Assembly (NCBI GenBank): GCA_963082975.1
Contig: OY720349.1
Span: 43,381,962 to 43,445,961 of the forward strand
Direction: 5' to 3'
Length of the DNA: 64,000 nucleotides
Source: Labia minor
Lineage: Eukaryota; Arthropoda; Insecta; Dermaptera; Spongiphoridae
Positions 53,923 through 64,000 of this stretch are shown here, piece by piece. The notes beneath the pieces were generated by a model, which saw nothing but the letters and a program-made list of their open reading frames with translations, did not search any database and was not told where the DNA came from. How positions within the stretch are numbered: position 1 is the stretch's first letter; every line of letters starts with the position of its first letter. Both the position numbers and the translations under genes were made by a program.

Positions 53923-54386
53923 AGCTGGAGTGTCTCCAGTCGACTATCTCGCAATTTGAATTGGATTAAATAACATAATATATTATATTTAAATTAAATT
54001 TAATTAATTATAAATTATAAATAATAAATATTAAACCAGCGTATGTTTGGCTTTTTATTGATGGCACCATGGCACGTGTTGGCGCGTGAGATTTGCAGTA
54101 TTAAAAAATAAATTCTGGTACTTTCAGCAATTCAATCAAGCTGAAATTCTATATAAAGCAGTTTTATACAATTTTTAATCATGTGAAAAACTATCAAACA
54201 TATATCTTTATTTTTACGGTCACTTTAGAGGAAAAAAAATCAAAACGTTGTAGGTAATGGCCCTCTTCCGGTTGAGCTAGCTACATTTCTCAAAAACTAC
54301 GAATTTTGAATAATGGCTGTGTACCAAATTTCATTATTCTAGCTCAAATCGTTTTTTTTGTAATCTTGTCTACACACACACACACA
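53923..54386 (+). repeat. CA-tailed dispersed repeat, copy 2
   Basis: Starts AAGCTGGAGTGTCTCCAGTC and ends at a (CA)n tract at 54372-54385. It includes CTCTTCCGGTTGAGCTA and TACCAAATTTCATTATTC. The fixed microsatellite end suggests a retroposon or similar; no open frame. Confidence 0.8.
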
Positions 54387-54389
54387 TCG

Positions 54390-55372
54390 AAAATTAAAGA
54401 GATAGTAAAAATGGCAGAGTAAAATAGAAATCTAGCTCCCCCATGTTAGTGATTACGACCCTCGCTGATATTATGAATCTGCCTTCTTTATCACTATTCC
54501 AACAGTCCTACTACTATTTGACAAAAAGACTCTTAAAATTTTTGTTTTTGAGATCAGCGCCATGGTAAAAGATCTATAATTGGGATCGATATTATTGCTT
54601 TAACGAGAGAGTTTACTACGCACTATAAATGCGTACAATTGATCTTGTGAGTGGCGGGAGAATTCTCCCTCTATACCTGTTCATTTTCTATATCATTATC
54701 TTTATTCAGAGTATAACCGAAGTAATTTTGAAGAGGAAGAGTGAGATTTCCTACACTCAACCAATTGTTTACACTCAAAATCATTTCGGTAGCTTTATCG
54801 ATAACATCTTTCTCCGTTTTATCGATAACAGTTAAATTCCTTTAAATAGATTTCCGCTTTTGGTGTAAAAAACAGTCATTCTTTTGATATATATAAGTGC
54901 TGCTTTATGTAAAAAAATGTTCTTAAAACTAGAATGTCAGGTTAAACAAAAACTAAAACGTTAATGTGTAAAAATATTATATATTTGAATATATATTTAA
55001 TTATATTAATTATTTCAAAAGAATAATATTTAAGAGAAATTTTTAAAGATTTGGATTAAAATAAAAAATATCTAAATACTTGAAATATTTCAAGTGAAGG
55101 TCATTAGTGTTAATTCTCATTATGAATACTTATAGATTCTTTAAGTCTATCGTCAATAGGAATGTACTTGAACTTGAACTCTTTCCCCTTTCATTTGCAT
55201 CTGATTAACCTATTCAGGAAGCGTGTGATCTTTTCAAACAGACACAATGCAATTTAAATTTTGAATGCAATTTTCAATAAATCAATTCTATTTAGTAGAT
55301 TAATAAGTCATTAACATATTAAATGGATAAAATAATATTAATAGTTTTTAAATTAAATTTTAATTAATTATA
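54390..55372. other. Non-coding DNA
   Basis: No gene-like sequence. A 68-codon frame at 54629-54835 has no recognisable motif and is probably chance. Confidence 0.45.
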
Positions 55373-55517
55373 CACTGAGGTGCAAAAAAAGTGGAACGCT
55401 TAGAAAAATTTGATTTTTTCAAATAATTTTTGGTAAATGTTTGGACTATCAGAATTTTGAAAAACGTTTTAAAATATTTGTAACAATTAATTAAAAGTTT
55501 AAATAAAACACTATATA

Positions 55518-56804
55518 TTAGGTTGGGGAAAAAGAAATCCATTATTTTTATGTGAACTTCAAGACTTTATTTAACATGTTTTGCATTGTCCGATTTAGGT
55601 CAAATATGCACCATTTTGTTCTATAATTTGTTGCCATTTTAATGGTAGCTTCATTATGCCTCTCTCATAAAAGTCTTGGTCCTTATTAGCGAAAAACTCC
55701 AGCAATTGATTTTCACACTCTTCCCTTGATGCCAATTTCTTATCACTAAAAAAGTTTTGCAATGCAAGAAAAAGATGGTAATCGCTTGGTGCGAGGTCCG
55801 GACTGTATGGTGGATGCATCAAAACTTCCCAACCAAGCTCCCGGAGTTTCTGACGAGTCACTATAGAAGTGTGTGGCCTGGCGTTGTCCTGATGGAACAC
55901 GACACCTCTTCTGTTGGCCAATTCTGGCCGTTTCTGGTTAATTGCTCGCTTCAGACGGTCCAGTTGTTGACAATAGATGTCTGAATTTAATGTTTGGCCA
56001 TATGGAAGCAATTCGTAATAAATGATTCCTTTCCAATCCCACCAAACGCAAAGCAGAACCTTCCTGGCCGTTAGTCCCGGTTTGGCCACCGTCTGAGCTG
56101 CTTCACCGCGCTTTGACCACGATCGCTTTCGCATAATGTTGTCGTATGTGACCCATTTCTCATCCCCAGTCACCATCCGTTTAAGAAATGGGTTGATTTC
56201 ATTACGTTTGGCCAAGGTTTCGCAGATGGAAATTCGATCCATCATGTTTTTTGGTGTTAATTAGTGTGGCACCCAAACATCAAGCTTTTTTTTAAACCCA
56301 GCTTTGTGCAAATGGTTTAAAACTGTTTTGTGGTCGATCTTTAACTCCTGGGCGATGCTACGACTACTAACATGCCGGTCCACTTCGATGATTTCAGTGA
56401 CTTTGTCGACATTTTCGACGACGGGCCTGCCTGTGCGAGGAGCATCCTTAACGTCAAAAATACCCGAACGGAATCGACGAAACCAAAATTGCGCGTAATT
56501 AGCTGTTACTGTATCGGGACCATAAACACTATTCACATTTTCAGCCGCCTGACTTGCATTTTCGCCCTTATCAAAGAAAAACTGTAAAATGTACCGAATT
56601 TTCTCTTTGTTGACTTCCATCTTTAACGGCGTGTAACTCAGAACTGAATGGACAAAACAAAAAACTGCAAACGAATTCTTTTAGTGCGAACTGTTACCTT
56701 GACAACGAGCATAAATTTGAAATTGTTTGATCGATAATTTACGAGATATCGATCACTACAGCCATCTACCGAAAAAATAATGGATTTCTTTTTCCCCAAC
56801 CTAT
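55518..56804 (-). mobile_element. Near-intact mariner element
   Basis: 1287 bp, the standard size. The ends read GGTTGGGGAAAAAGAAATCC inward and TA duplications lie at 55516-55517 and 56805-56806. The single gene runs on the minus strand. It is inserted in the Tc1-like MITE, so it is the younger of the two. Confidence 0.93.
55595..56620 (-). pseudogene. Mariner transposase, one in-frame stop
   Basis: ATG at 56620, final stop at 55595-55597; 341 codons, the family's full length. A single TAA at 56261-56263 falls in the conserved WVPHxLT motif, where the family has Glu; I saw no other stop or frameshift. N-terminal helix-turn-helix motifs (SQAAENVNSVYG, RFRSGIFDV) precede it. The DD34D triad is present: VTGDEKW, HQDNARPHTS and SPDLAPSDYHLF, with exactly 34 residues between the second and third Asp. 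The copy probably died recently. Confidence 0.93.
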
Positions 56805-56877
56805 TATGTTTTTCCTGAAAATTATTTGAAAAAATCAAATTTTTCTAAGCGTTCCACTTTTTTTGCACCTCAGTGTA

Positions 56878-58531
56878 TATAGTAGAAATATTATTTCAAC
56901 ATCTTATATCTTAAAAAAAATTTATATTTATCCCAGTTAAATATATTTTTTCTACTTTTTAATTTAAATAAACTAAAAATTTAACAATTTTATGAATTTA
57001 GTTGAATGACGAATAATTATAAAAATAAAGAATAAAAGAAGTAGAAGCTCCCGATCGCTGTGAAATTTTATTTTATATTTAGATTAGAATTTGATTCTTT
57101 AGTGGAGATTTTAATAACCAAATATCACCTCAACTTTATTTTTAAATTTGTTAAAAAAAGTTTGAAGGGAGAGCTTAATGCCTGGAAGAGATTCTTTCCC
57201 ATTTTGTTCAAAACAAATAAATTTTTTTTCTATTATTGAATCATATGCTTGTGAAATTTTTTTTAATAAAAATTAAATTCTATAATTATATTCATGAGTA
57301 ACTTCATTATAACAATACTAACTAAAAACTAAGTAAAAAAAAAATCTCAAAACGGTAATGAAAAATTTAATTTTATGTTTTAATTATGAAAAATATTATT
57401 TTGAATATATATATATATATATATAATTAAATTTTTGTTTAAAAGAAAAAAAATACTGTTTTTTTTTCAATTAATGGGAAAAAATACCAGACCGCAAGTA
57501 AGAATTATCTTCTGGACACAAAAGGAGGGACATGGTAAATGGTTTCAAGATCACTGAGCGTTAAACTGGAAAGATAGTTTTAATTTTATCAAATATGAAA
57601 TGACACAATTTAAAAAAAAATCAAAAAAACAACATTGAAAAAAGAGACAACATAATTAAATTAGCTATTGTAAAAAAAATTATATAGACAGAAGAATATG
57701 AGCTGTCATCTCTATTATATACTTTAAAAGACATTGTACCTATATATAATATTATTAAAAGGGTCTTTAAGTATTTTTATTTTGATTCAATTATAAATAA
57801 AATATAAAATAAAAATAACAAAATTTGTTAATACCTTTCCTATATCTTTAAATAAGTTTAGTCTAAATTTGAAAATCTATCAATAGGAAAATTAAATCTT
57901 TTATATCATTATTTCAAATTAAAATAAATTGCTAAGAATAAGAAAATTATTTAAAATTAAAAAAAAAAATATGTAATTTATTGATCAGTCTCCATAAAAA
58001 GGAATAATTTATACAAAGATAATATAATAAAAATTATTTTAAATTATTTAAAATATTTTGGGGAATGAAACAGATTTAAAAGTTGTTTTTCGAAAAAAAA
58101 TTTTAATCCAATCAAATGTGAATAAAAGAAAACTATTCAAGTTTTAGAAAATTGAAACAATAAGGTTAATAAGGTGTCCTATTTGAATACATCATCATTC
58201 AAAATATAATAGATTCAAAATTTAAAATTATGAAAATTTTTCTCAAATATGAAAGCCAAAATTATAAGATAACGATTGGAATTTATATGTATACCTATAT
58301 AAAAATATGAAAAATTATAAACCAATTGAATCCTTTCATATAAAGGATTTCTGAATAATAATTTTTTGAAAAACACTGCGTTATTGATATTTATTATTAA
58401 TTCTAATACAATAAAGTTATAGTAGATTAAATATTAAAATTAAGTCCATAAAATAAAAGAAATTGTAACAAACGTCTTGTAAGTTATATAATTTTGAAAT
58501 TGAAATGATTTAGAAAACGCTGTTAAATCTC
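56878..58531. other. AT-rich non-coding DNA
   Basis: No coding or repeat structure recognised; (AT)n at about 57405-57425. Confidence 0.5.
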
Positions 58532-59208
58532 CAGTGGCGTACCTAAGGGGGCGGTGGGTGCGGTCCGCACCGGGCGGCACTTATCTTGGGGCGGCATTTT
58601 TTATATTTAGTTATAGTTGTAAAAAGCAACTCTTATTCATTTCATATTTATTTTTTTTTCTTTCTTGAATAATAAATGATTATTATGATTATTATAAGTT
58701 TACTATTTGATTTATATAAATTATGATCAACTATATGATTTCGAATATTATTCCTCGGTGTATATAAATGCATTTTAGTGTAAATTTTGAATTCTAATTC
58801 CAAGAACAGGATAATAATTTTATTTTATTGTATTCATTAAAATTCGTTGAATTCGTAAACGCATCTTTAAGATTTTGTTCGGCAAAATTATCTTTGTTCT
58901 ACAATGAGTCAATTAAGACTACAAAATCTTGCAATATTGTCAAAAGAACAAGAAATTACAAATAATATAAATTTTGAGAGCATGATACACGATTTTTCTA
59001 GTATGAAAGCTATAAGAGTAAATATATAAATATGTTTACGAGTGCATACAAATATGTGTAAAAAAATTTACTCTGTGTATTAATTAATATTGATTAAATA
59101 ACTTAATAATTTATTTATGTGTATTAATTTATAAAAACCACTATTTGATTGACTTATAATAGAAAGGGCGGCAAACAGGAGGTCGCCCCGGGCGGCAAAA
59201 TCTCTATT
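58532..59208 (+). mobile_element. hAT derivative, copy B, right end damaged
   Basis: The left end is CAGTGGCGTACCTAAGGGGG and long stretches match copy A at 40874. The right end stops after CCCCGGGCGGCAAAA without the terminal repeat, so no target duplication is seen. A 41-codon frame at 58904-59029 encodes a typical hAT transposase C-terminus (LQNLAILSKEQEITNNINF, then SMIHDFSSMKA). Confidence 0.85.
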
Positions 59209-60182
59209 GTAATGATTTCCTTGTCTATATATATATATATGAACAAAAATAAAAAAAGTAATGTTTAAATAAAAAGATAAAACTTTTAATATATTCATTC
59301 ATTTAAGGTTAAATTTTTCCACCAACTATGAAAAAATCTTAAATGATTCATTTTAATTTCAACGGAAATGATTTATAATTTATAATTCGCTTAATAATTT
59401 TTAATATTTTCAATAGACTATTATAATATCATCCTAAACAGTGATTTCATGGGAATGGATTCCTTAAGATTGTTTAATAATTTATTAAAGGGAAAATATT
59501 ATGTTATTTTAAAAAAAATGTTTTGGACTTAATCATTCAATATTTAATTGTCAAGTACAAGAAATTTATTTGCTCATTAATTTCATGATTAATTGTTAAT
59601 TGCTGTTAAATAGAATAGTTTTTTTTTTTTTTATTTCTTGGTTGAATGTCAGGTTTAATTATTTTTATTTCTGGTGGGAGTGACTTCTCTTCTGGCTACT
59701 TCTTTACCCATTTCCATTTTTATTTCTACCTGAAGCGGTTACAATATAACATGCTGCGGCATTTAGGGCAAATCTCGGACATCGGCCTCTATCTCCTTCC
59801 TCTTTATTCCATCTTCTTGTGTTCAGATGACTGAGTATTTTACGCGGCCAAGTCACGCTCTCCAAGCGGTTCGTTCACCGGGTTCCCTCCCTCTACTATT
59901 GTAACCAATTTACTACGATTATTCAAGGTAAATAATTTGTGGTAAAAAAAAAAACAAAACATTTCTATAGTATAAAGATTGTGATGTAGAAGAAAATAAA
60001 AATGATGCCAATTCCTCAGAATATAAATATATAAAAACGATCTGGTATGTATAAAACATACATAAGTGATTCAAGAATAATAATAGGAGACCAAATTTAT
60101 GTAATGATAAATTATTATTGATATTATTAGATAGAGAATATCGGTATCAGTATTTAAGAAGGCAATTAATTCATTTTCAAAA
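59209..60182. other. Non-coding, with a GC-richer island
   Basis: The stretch 59660-59930 is clearly less AT-rich than its flanks, and a donor-like TTCAAG|GTAAAT occurs at about 59930. The 62-codon frame 59646-59834 has no recognisable domain. Elsewhere nothing is supportable. Confidence 0.4.
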
Positions 60183-60655
60183 TAAGCTGGAGTGTCTCCA
60201 CTCGATTATCTCGCAATTTGAATAGGATTAAATAACATAATATATTATATTTAAATTAAATTTAATTAATTATAAATTATAAATAATAAATATTAAACCA
60301 GCGCATGTTTGGCTTTTTGTTGATGGCACCACGTCACGTGTTGGTGCGTGAGATTTGCAGTGTTAAAAAATTAATTCTGGAAATTTCAGCGAATCAATAA
60401 AGCTGAAATTCTATATATAGCAGTTTTATACAATTATTAATCATGTGAAAAATTATCAAACATATATCTTTATTTTTACGGTCACTTTAGAGGAAAAAAA
60501 TCAAAACGTTGTAAGTAATGACCCTCTTCCGGTTGAGCTACATTTCTCAAAAGTTGATAGAAAACTACGAATTTTGAATAATGCTCATGTACCAAATTTC
60601 ATCATTCTAGCTCAAACCGTTTTTGCGTAAGACACACACACACACACACACACAC
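60183..60655 (+). repeat. CA-tailed dispersed repeat, copy 3
   Basis: Full-length match to copy 2, from AAGCTGGAGTGTCTCC to a (CA)n tract at 60632-60655. A second (AC)n run follows at about 60732-60750. Confidence 0.85.
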
Positions 60656-60759
60656 TTGAGTCCGACATACTAGGCAAACCTAATAAACCTAATGATACGT
60701 AAATGTATTTCCTTCGCTATACAAAAAAAAAAACACACACACACACACACGAGATAGTA

Positions 60760-61770
60760 AAAATTAATAAATTACCAAAACATTCCTATAAAGAAGCTAA
60801 TCTAAAATAAATAAATTTTAAAGCAAATGATTATAGTAACACCAAAAATCACTCTGGAGTAACAATTTAAAAGCCTTCCGAAACCAAGGGAAAAATACAA
60901 TTTATAAAAAACAATTATCTTCTTTATGTAATATGTATTTTTCTCATATTCTACTAGACATATATATATATATATATTTGGGTGCATTTTAGACAAAGAT
61001 TTTGGATTAGGTTTAATTTTGGAATAAGGGTGATTTATTTGACTGGGATTAAAGGGTAACTCTCGGAGCATAGAATTTGATTTTATTTATTTATTTTTTC
61101 TATTTAGAAAATGTTTATTATTCAAATAACTATTAAAATAAACTCAGGATTATATATGTGATTAATTAAAATTTGATATCTGGAGTAGTTGCGTGCCACT
61201 GGTGGATTCCTCTCACTAATAATATTTATTTCTTCATATAACATATTTTTTCTTCTTTGTTTAATTCTTGTTTATTTTATTTATTATATTTATTATTTTA
61301 TTATTTAGTTCTTTCTTTTATTATATTTATTATTATTATTTCTTCTATGTTGTCCGGCTCAACTGGGACGGAAGAAATTGATATTAGTTCGATTTCTCCT
61401 CCGACCTAATCAGATGGTCAACTATGATAGTTATCACTGGTGGAGTTAACTGTTGATGGTTTGATACGAGATTATAGGATCTTAGTTGTACTTTTGATGA
61501 ATGTGAAATTTCCGATAGTGTTTTGAAGAGAGCTTTGGGCACTTTATATATAAAGTATATACTTTTTCAAGAAACTGGTGATTCAATCCTGAATTTTTAT
61601 ATTGAAATTAAAAAATAGAAGAATTGTGTTTAGTCTAATGACTTATCTTAATATTTTGAAAGTGAAGGCTGAATTTATGTCTCCGAGTTTAATTAAAAAT
61701 AGAAAGATAAATGGACGCACTCTTTAGATAAGAGTTGTCATTGCGTCTCGATTTTGTATCTTTTATATAT
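60760..61770. other. Non-coding DNA
   Basis: An (AT)n tract near 60959-60977 and a GC-richer unassigned block at 61350-61520. No gene or element could be supported. Confidence 0.45.
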
Positions 61771-62312
61771 GTCACAGGCAAATGGCAATTTTAGGAAAAT
61801 AGCTGGCTAAATAGCTTCAACTATTATTTCATTTCAATTTGACTAGGAAAATAGCATTAACTAGTACAGTATCCAATTACAAAATTATTCCAAAAATTCC
61901 TTGTTCTTTATTGTATATTTATCTAGCTCAAGCTTGCCATAGCTACAGTGCAGTTTTGAGTTCTAAATTAATGTCAATGTCAAAATAAAATATTTTGAAA
62001 ATAAATAATATATTTAGGTATTTTTTCTGTTTCTTCCCTCCCACTTATTTCCGGATGTGATACTTTTACTAAGAATGGAATGCAAAGAAGGCAGACGAAT
62101 ACACTGATCGTGTGTCTTGTTCATCTGTCATTGGTCCAATAAATGTCCGACATTTTCTGAGCTATTTTCCTAGTTAAATTGAAATGAAATAATATTTTCC
62201 CAACAAAGTTTTAGCCAAATGGCTTTTGCCTAGGCAAATTGAAATGAAATAATAGTTGAAGCTATTTGTCCAGGCAAATGCTATTTTCCTAAAATTGCCA
62301 TTTGCCTGTGAC
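61771..62312. mobile_element. 542-bp MITE with inverted ends GTCACAGGCAAATGGC
   Basis: The ends read GTCACAGGCAAATGGCAATT inward on both sides, with near-identical arms through GGAAAATAGC. Related GAAATGAAATAATA motifs recur internally. The flanks are (AT)n, so the target duplication cannot be determined. No coding capacity. Confidence 0.85.
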
Positions 62313-62740
62313 ATATATACATATATATATATATAGAGAGAGAAATTTAAATCTAATACAAATTATAATCTTTTATTAAAAACTTATTTTGATACATAAT
62401 TATTAAAACAAGAACAAAATTAATTTTTCGATGTTGAAAAGTTATTCTGTTGAATATTTATTTGGACTATTCTCTCCATTAACCTCTCACTTATCATTAA
62501 TTTTAAAAATTAATATGTAAATTTAAATTATAATTTTTCTACTTAAAATGATTTTGATATTTACTGCTATATATATATATATATATATATTTTATATGAT
62601 ATATTAATTAATAATTGTACATAATATAATTAGTATACATAATATATATTTACCTAATTACAAAGAATAAAAATGTATTATTCCCTAAAATTTTTTAATT
62701 ATATTTTATATTTCGATTAATTTCGTACTCTTCAATAAAT

Positions 62741-63386
62741 AAGTTGACCTGTGGCCAGGTCCGAACCGGCCGACGGTTTGAACTAAATTAATTTCCAGCT
62801 ACAGAAACAATTTCAAATAATTTTAATATATCTATTAATGTAATAAAAAACAGATATGGATACATAAATAATAAATATAAATATTTTTAATTTTATTTTA
62901 TTTAGAATATATATGTAAGACCAGGCTGTGACGTCATGAATGGCTGGATGACGTCATATAATTTTAAATTAAGAAAAAACTAATAAAGATGATTTTTCTC
63001 GAGGATAAAACCAATACAAAGTACATGATTCGTGCTGATATGTAAAAAATCTCCTCATGTGAAATTTGGTGTGAAAATAACCCTTCCCTTCCTATTGTCG
63101 ATCGCTAATACTATCACTTCCGGTTTCTGGATTTGCACCAAAAGTTGATCAATTCATCACACTGATGCATTAAGTAAATATATTATATATAAATATATTT
63201 CATCAAAATCCGTTGGGCCGTTCAAGCTGTACACATCTATACGGACGGGTGGACGGACAGATATCATGCTGAAATACTTTTTTCTGTTAAGAAAAGGCAT
63301 GATTCTTGGAGATATGTAACAATCTCCACATGTGAAATTTGGTGTGAAAACAATACCTCCCTTACTATCGTCGGTCGGTAAAAATT
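62741..63386 (+). repeat. Dispersed fold-back-family repeat, longest copy
   Basis: Starts AAGTTGACCTGTGGCCAGGT and ends CTATCGTCGGTCGGTAAAAA. It holds two versions of the phrase ATGTGAAATTTGGTGTGAAA and the complement of the GAACGGCTCAACGG/GTCC block. Region 62313-62740 before it is AT-rich with no feature. Confidence 0.8.
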
Positions 63387-63502
63387 AAACTTTTATTTAT
63401 AACAATAAAAGTATAAATAATAGGCATAAATATAATATTTTGAAAGTTTAAAGTTTAAATCTTGAAATAGTATAACTAATAACTTATATTTACATTTCTT
63501 AC

Positions 63503-63598
63503 AATGATATATTCAACCTCATCATTATGAATAGTTACTTGGAATGGAATTAATACAATACAATTGATGTCAATAAAAATTTCTCCTTCAGTTGGTGT
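63503..63598 (-). CDS. Possible single internal exon, unassigned
   Basis: Minus strand: 96 nt, phase 0 at both ends, from an ATAG acceptor to a GTAAGA donor. It encodes 32 residues including TPTEGEIFIDINCIVLIPF and VTIHNDEVEYII. Composition is protein-like, but the polypyrimidine tract is weak. Just upstream another frame reads WIDNDAIVEIDT, so a frameshifted pseudogene is also possible. Its phase does not fit the missing 5' exon of the sulfotransferase gene. Confidence 0.25.
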
Positions 63599-63599
63599 C

Positions 63600-64000
63600 T
63601 ATTTCTACAATTGCGTCATTATCAATCCAAATATGTAAAAGAAATTATCTCTTAAAAAAAAAATAAAAAATAAAGAATGATTATGATTTTCTTTAACGAG
63701 TCATGTCAAACTTTCGATAGAGATCATTTGATTTATTATTTAGGTCAATTTATTTTGAAAACAATACATAATATATATATATATACTATTCTATACTTCT
63801 TACCAATGTATATATAATGAAATGGATCATGAATTTCATTCAATAATATCTATTCAATATTATTGGAATTAGATAATTATGAATATTTCAAAACATTCTT
63901 TTCATTTCAGTACCAACTAAAAATTAATAATAGTTAAACATTTGATTAATAATAAATTTTAAGAGAAGTTTGAATTTAATTGATATTCAATGAATCACAT
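63600..64000. other. AT-rich window edge
   Basis: Only an (AT)n tract at about 63770-63785; nothing else recognised. Confidence 0.4.

Larger units (their letters stand above)
55373..56875. mobile_element. Tc1-like MITE, interrupted by a mariner
   Basis: Ends read CACTGAGGTGCAAAAAAAGT inward on both sides. The inverted repeats run about 58 bp with almost no mismatches, and TA flanks each end (55371-55372 and 56876-56877). Without the inserted mariner, the element would be about 215 bp. Confidence 0.9.

Noticed and set aside
60802..61071. 89-codon minus-strand frame
   Set aside because: It spans an (AT)n tract and has no recognisable motif or splice context.

Overview
This is a eukaryotic nuclear window, very AT-rich, with spliced genes, GT-AG introns mostly 40-900 bp and many transposable elements. 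Gene content (ABHD18, FAM114A, RICTOR, a Pipe/UST-type sulfotransferase) and the element mix (mariner, Tc1-like, hAT with 8-bp target duplications, BEL/Pao, an endonuclease-domain LINE) point to an arthropod, probably an insect. A hemipteran is my best guess, at low confidence. Exon structures were built by reading splice sites and checking codon phase across junctions; no alignment or search was run.

Layout. 1-1.35 kb: small fold-back repeat, then a ~176-bp satellite array whose unit carries a CCCTAACCC core. 1.38-2.3 kb: weak exon-like pieces and a possible two-exon cysteine-rich peptide (minus). 3.12-6.71 kb: ABHD18, 8 exons, plus strand, with a Tc1-like MITE in intron 6. 7.66-12.03 kb: FAM114A-type gene, 6 exons, minus strand, convergent with ABHD18; its first intron holds a dead mariner and a 542-bp MITE. 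13.5-13.8 kb: one-exon gene for a 93-residue predicted secreted peptide (minus). 14-20.9 kb: gene-poor, with several repeat families and a large fold-back element at 19.0-19.8 kb. 20.98-30.26 kb: RICTOR, 30 exons, plus strand. 32.4-48.26 kb: a 2-O-sulfotransferase gene (Pipe/UST type), minus strand, at least 7 exons. Its two largest introns hold a young but pol-less BEL/Pao retrotransposon, a hAT derivative, LINE debris and other repeats. 48.3-64 kb: no convincing host gene; instead nested elements, including a mariner inside a Tc1-like MITE, a hAT MITE between two copies of another repeat, long fold-back elements, an R2-like endonuclease fragment and a second hAT derivative. One possible exon lies near the right edge.

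How the genes relate. The host genes are unrelated housekeeping and developmental genes: a predicted lipase-fold hydrolase, a Golgi/Rab-linked coiled-coil protein, the defining subunit of TORC2, and a Golgi sulfotransferase. Nothing suggests a co-regulated cluster. The main interest is the layered history of mobile elements in introns and in the distal 15 kb.
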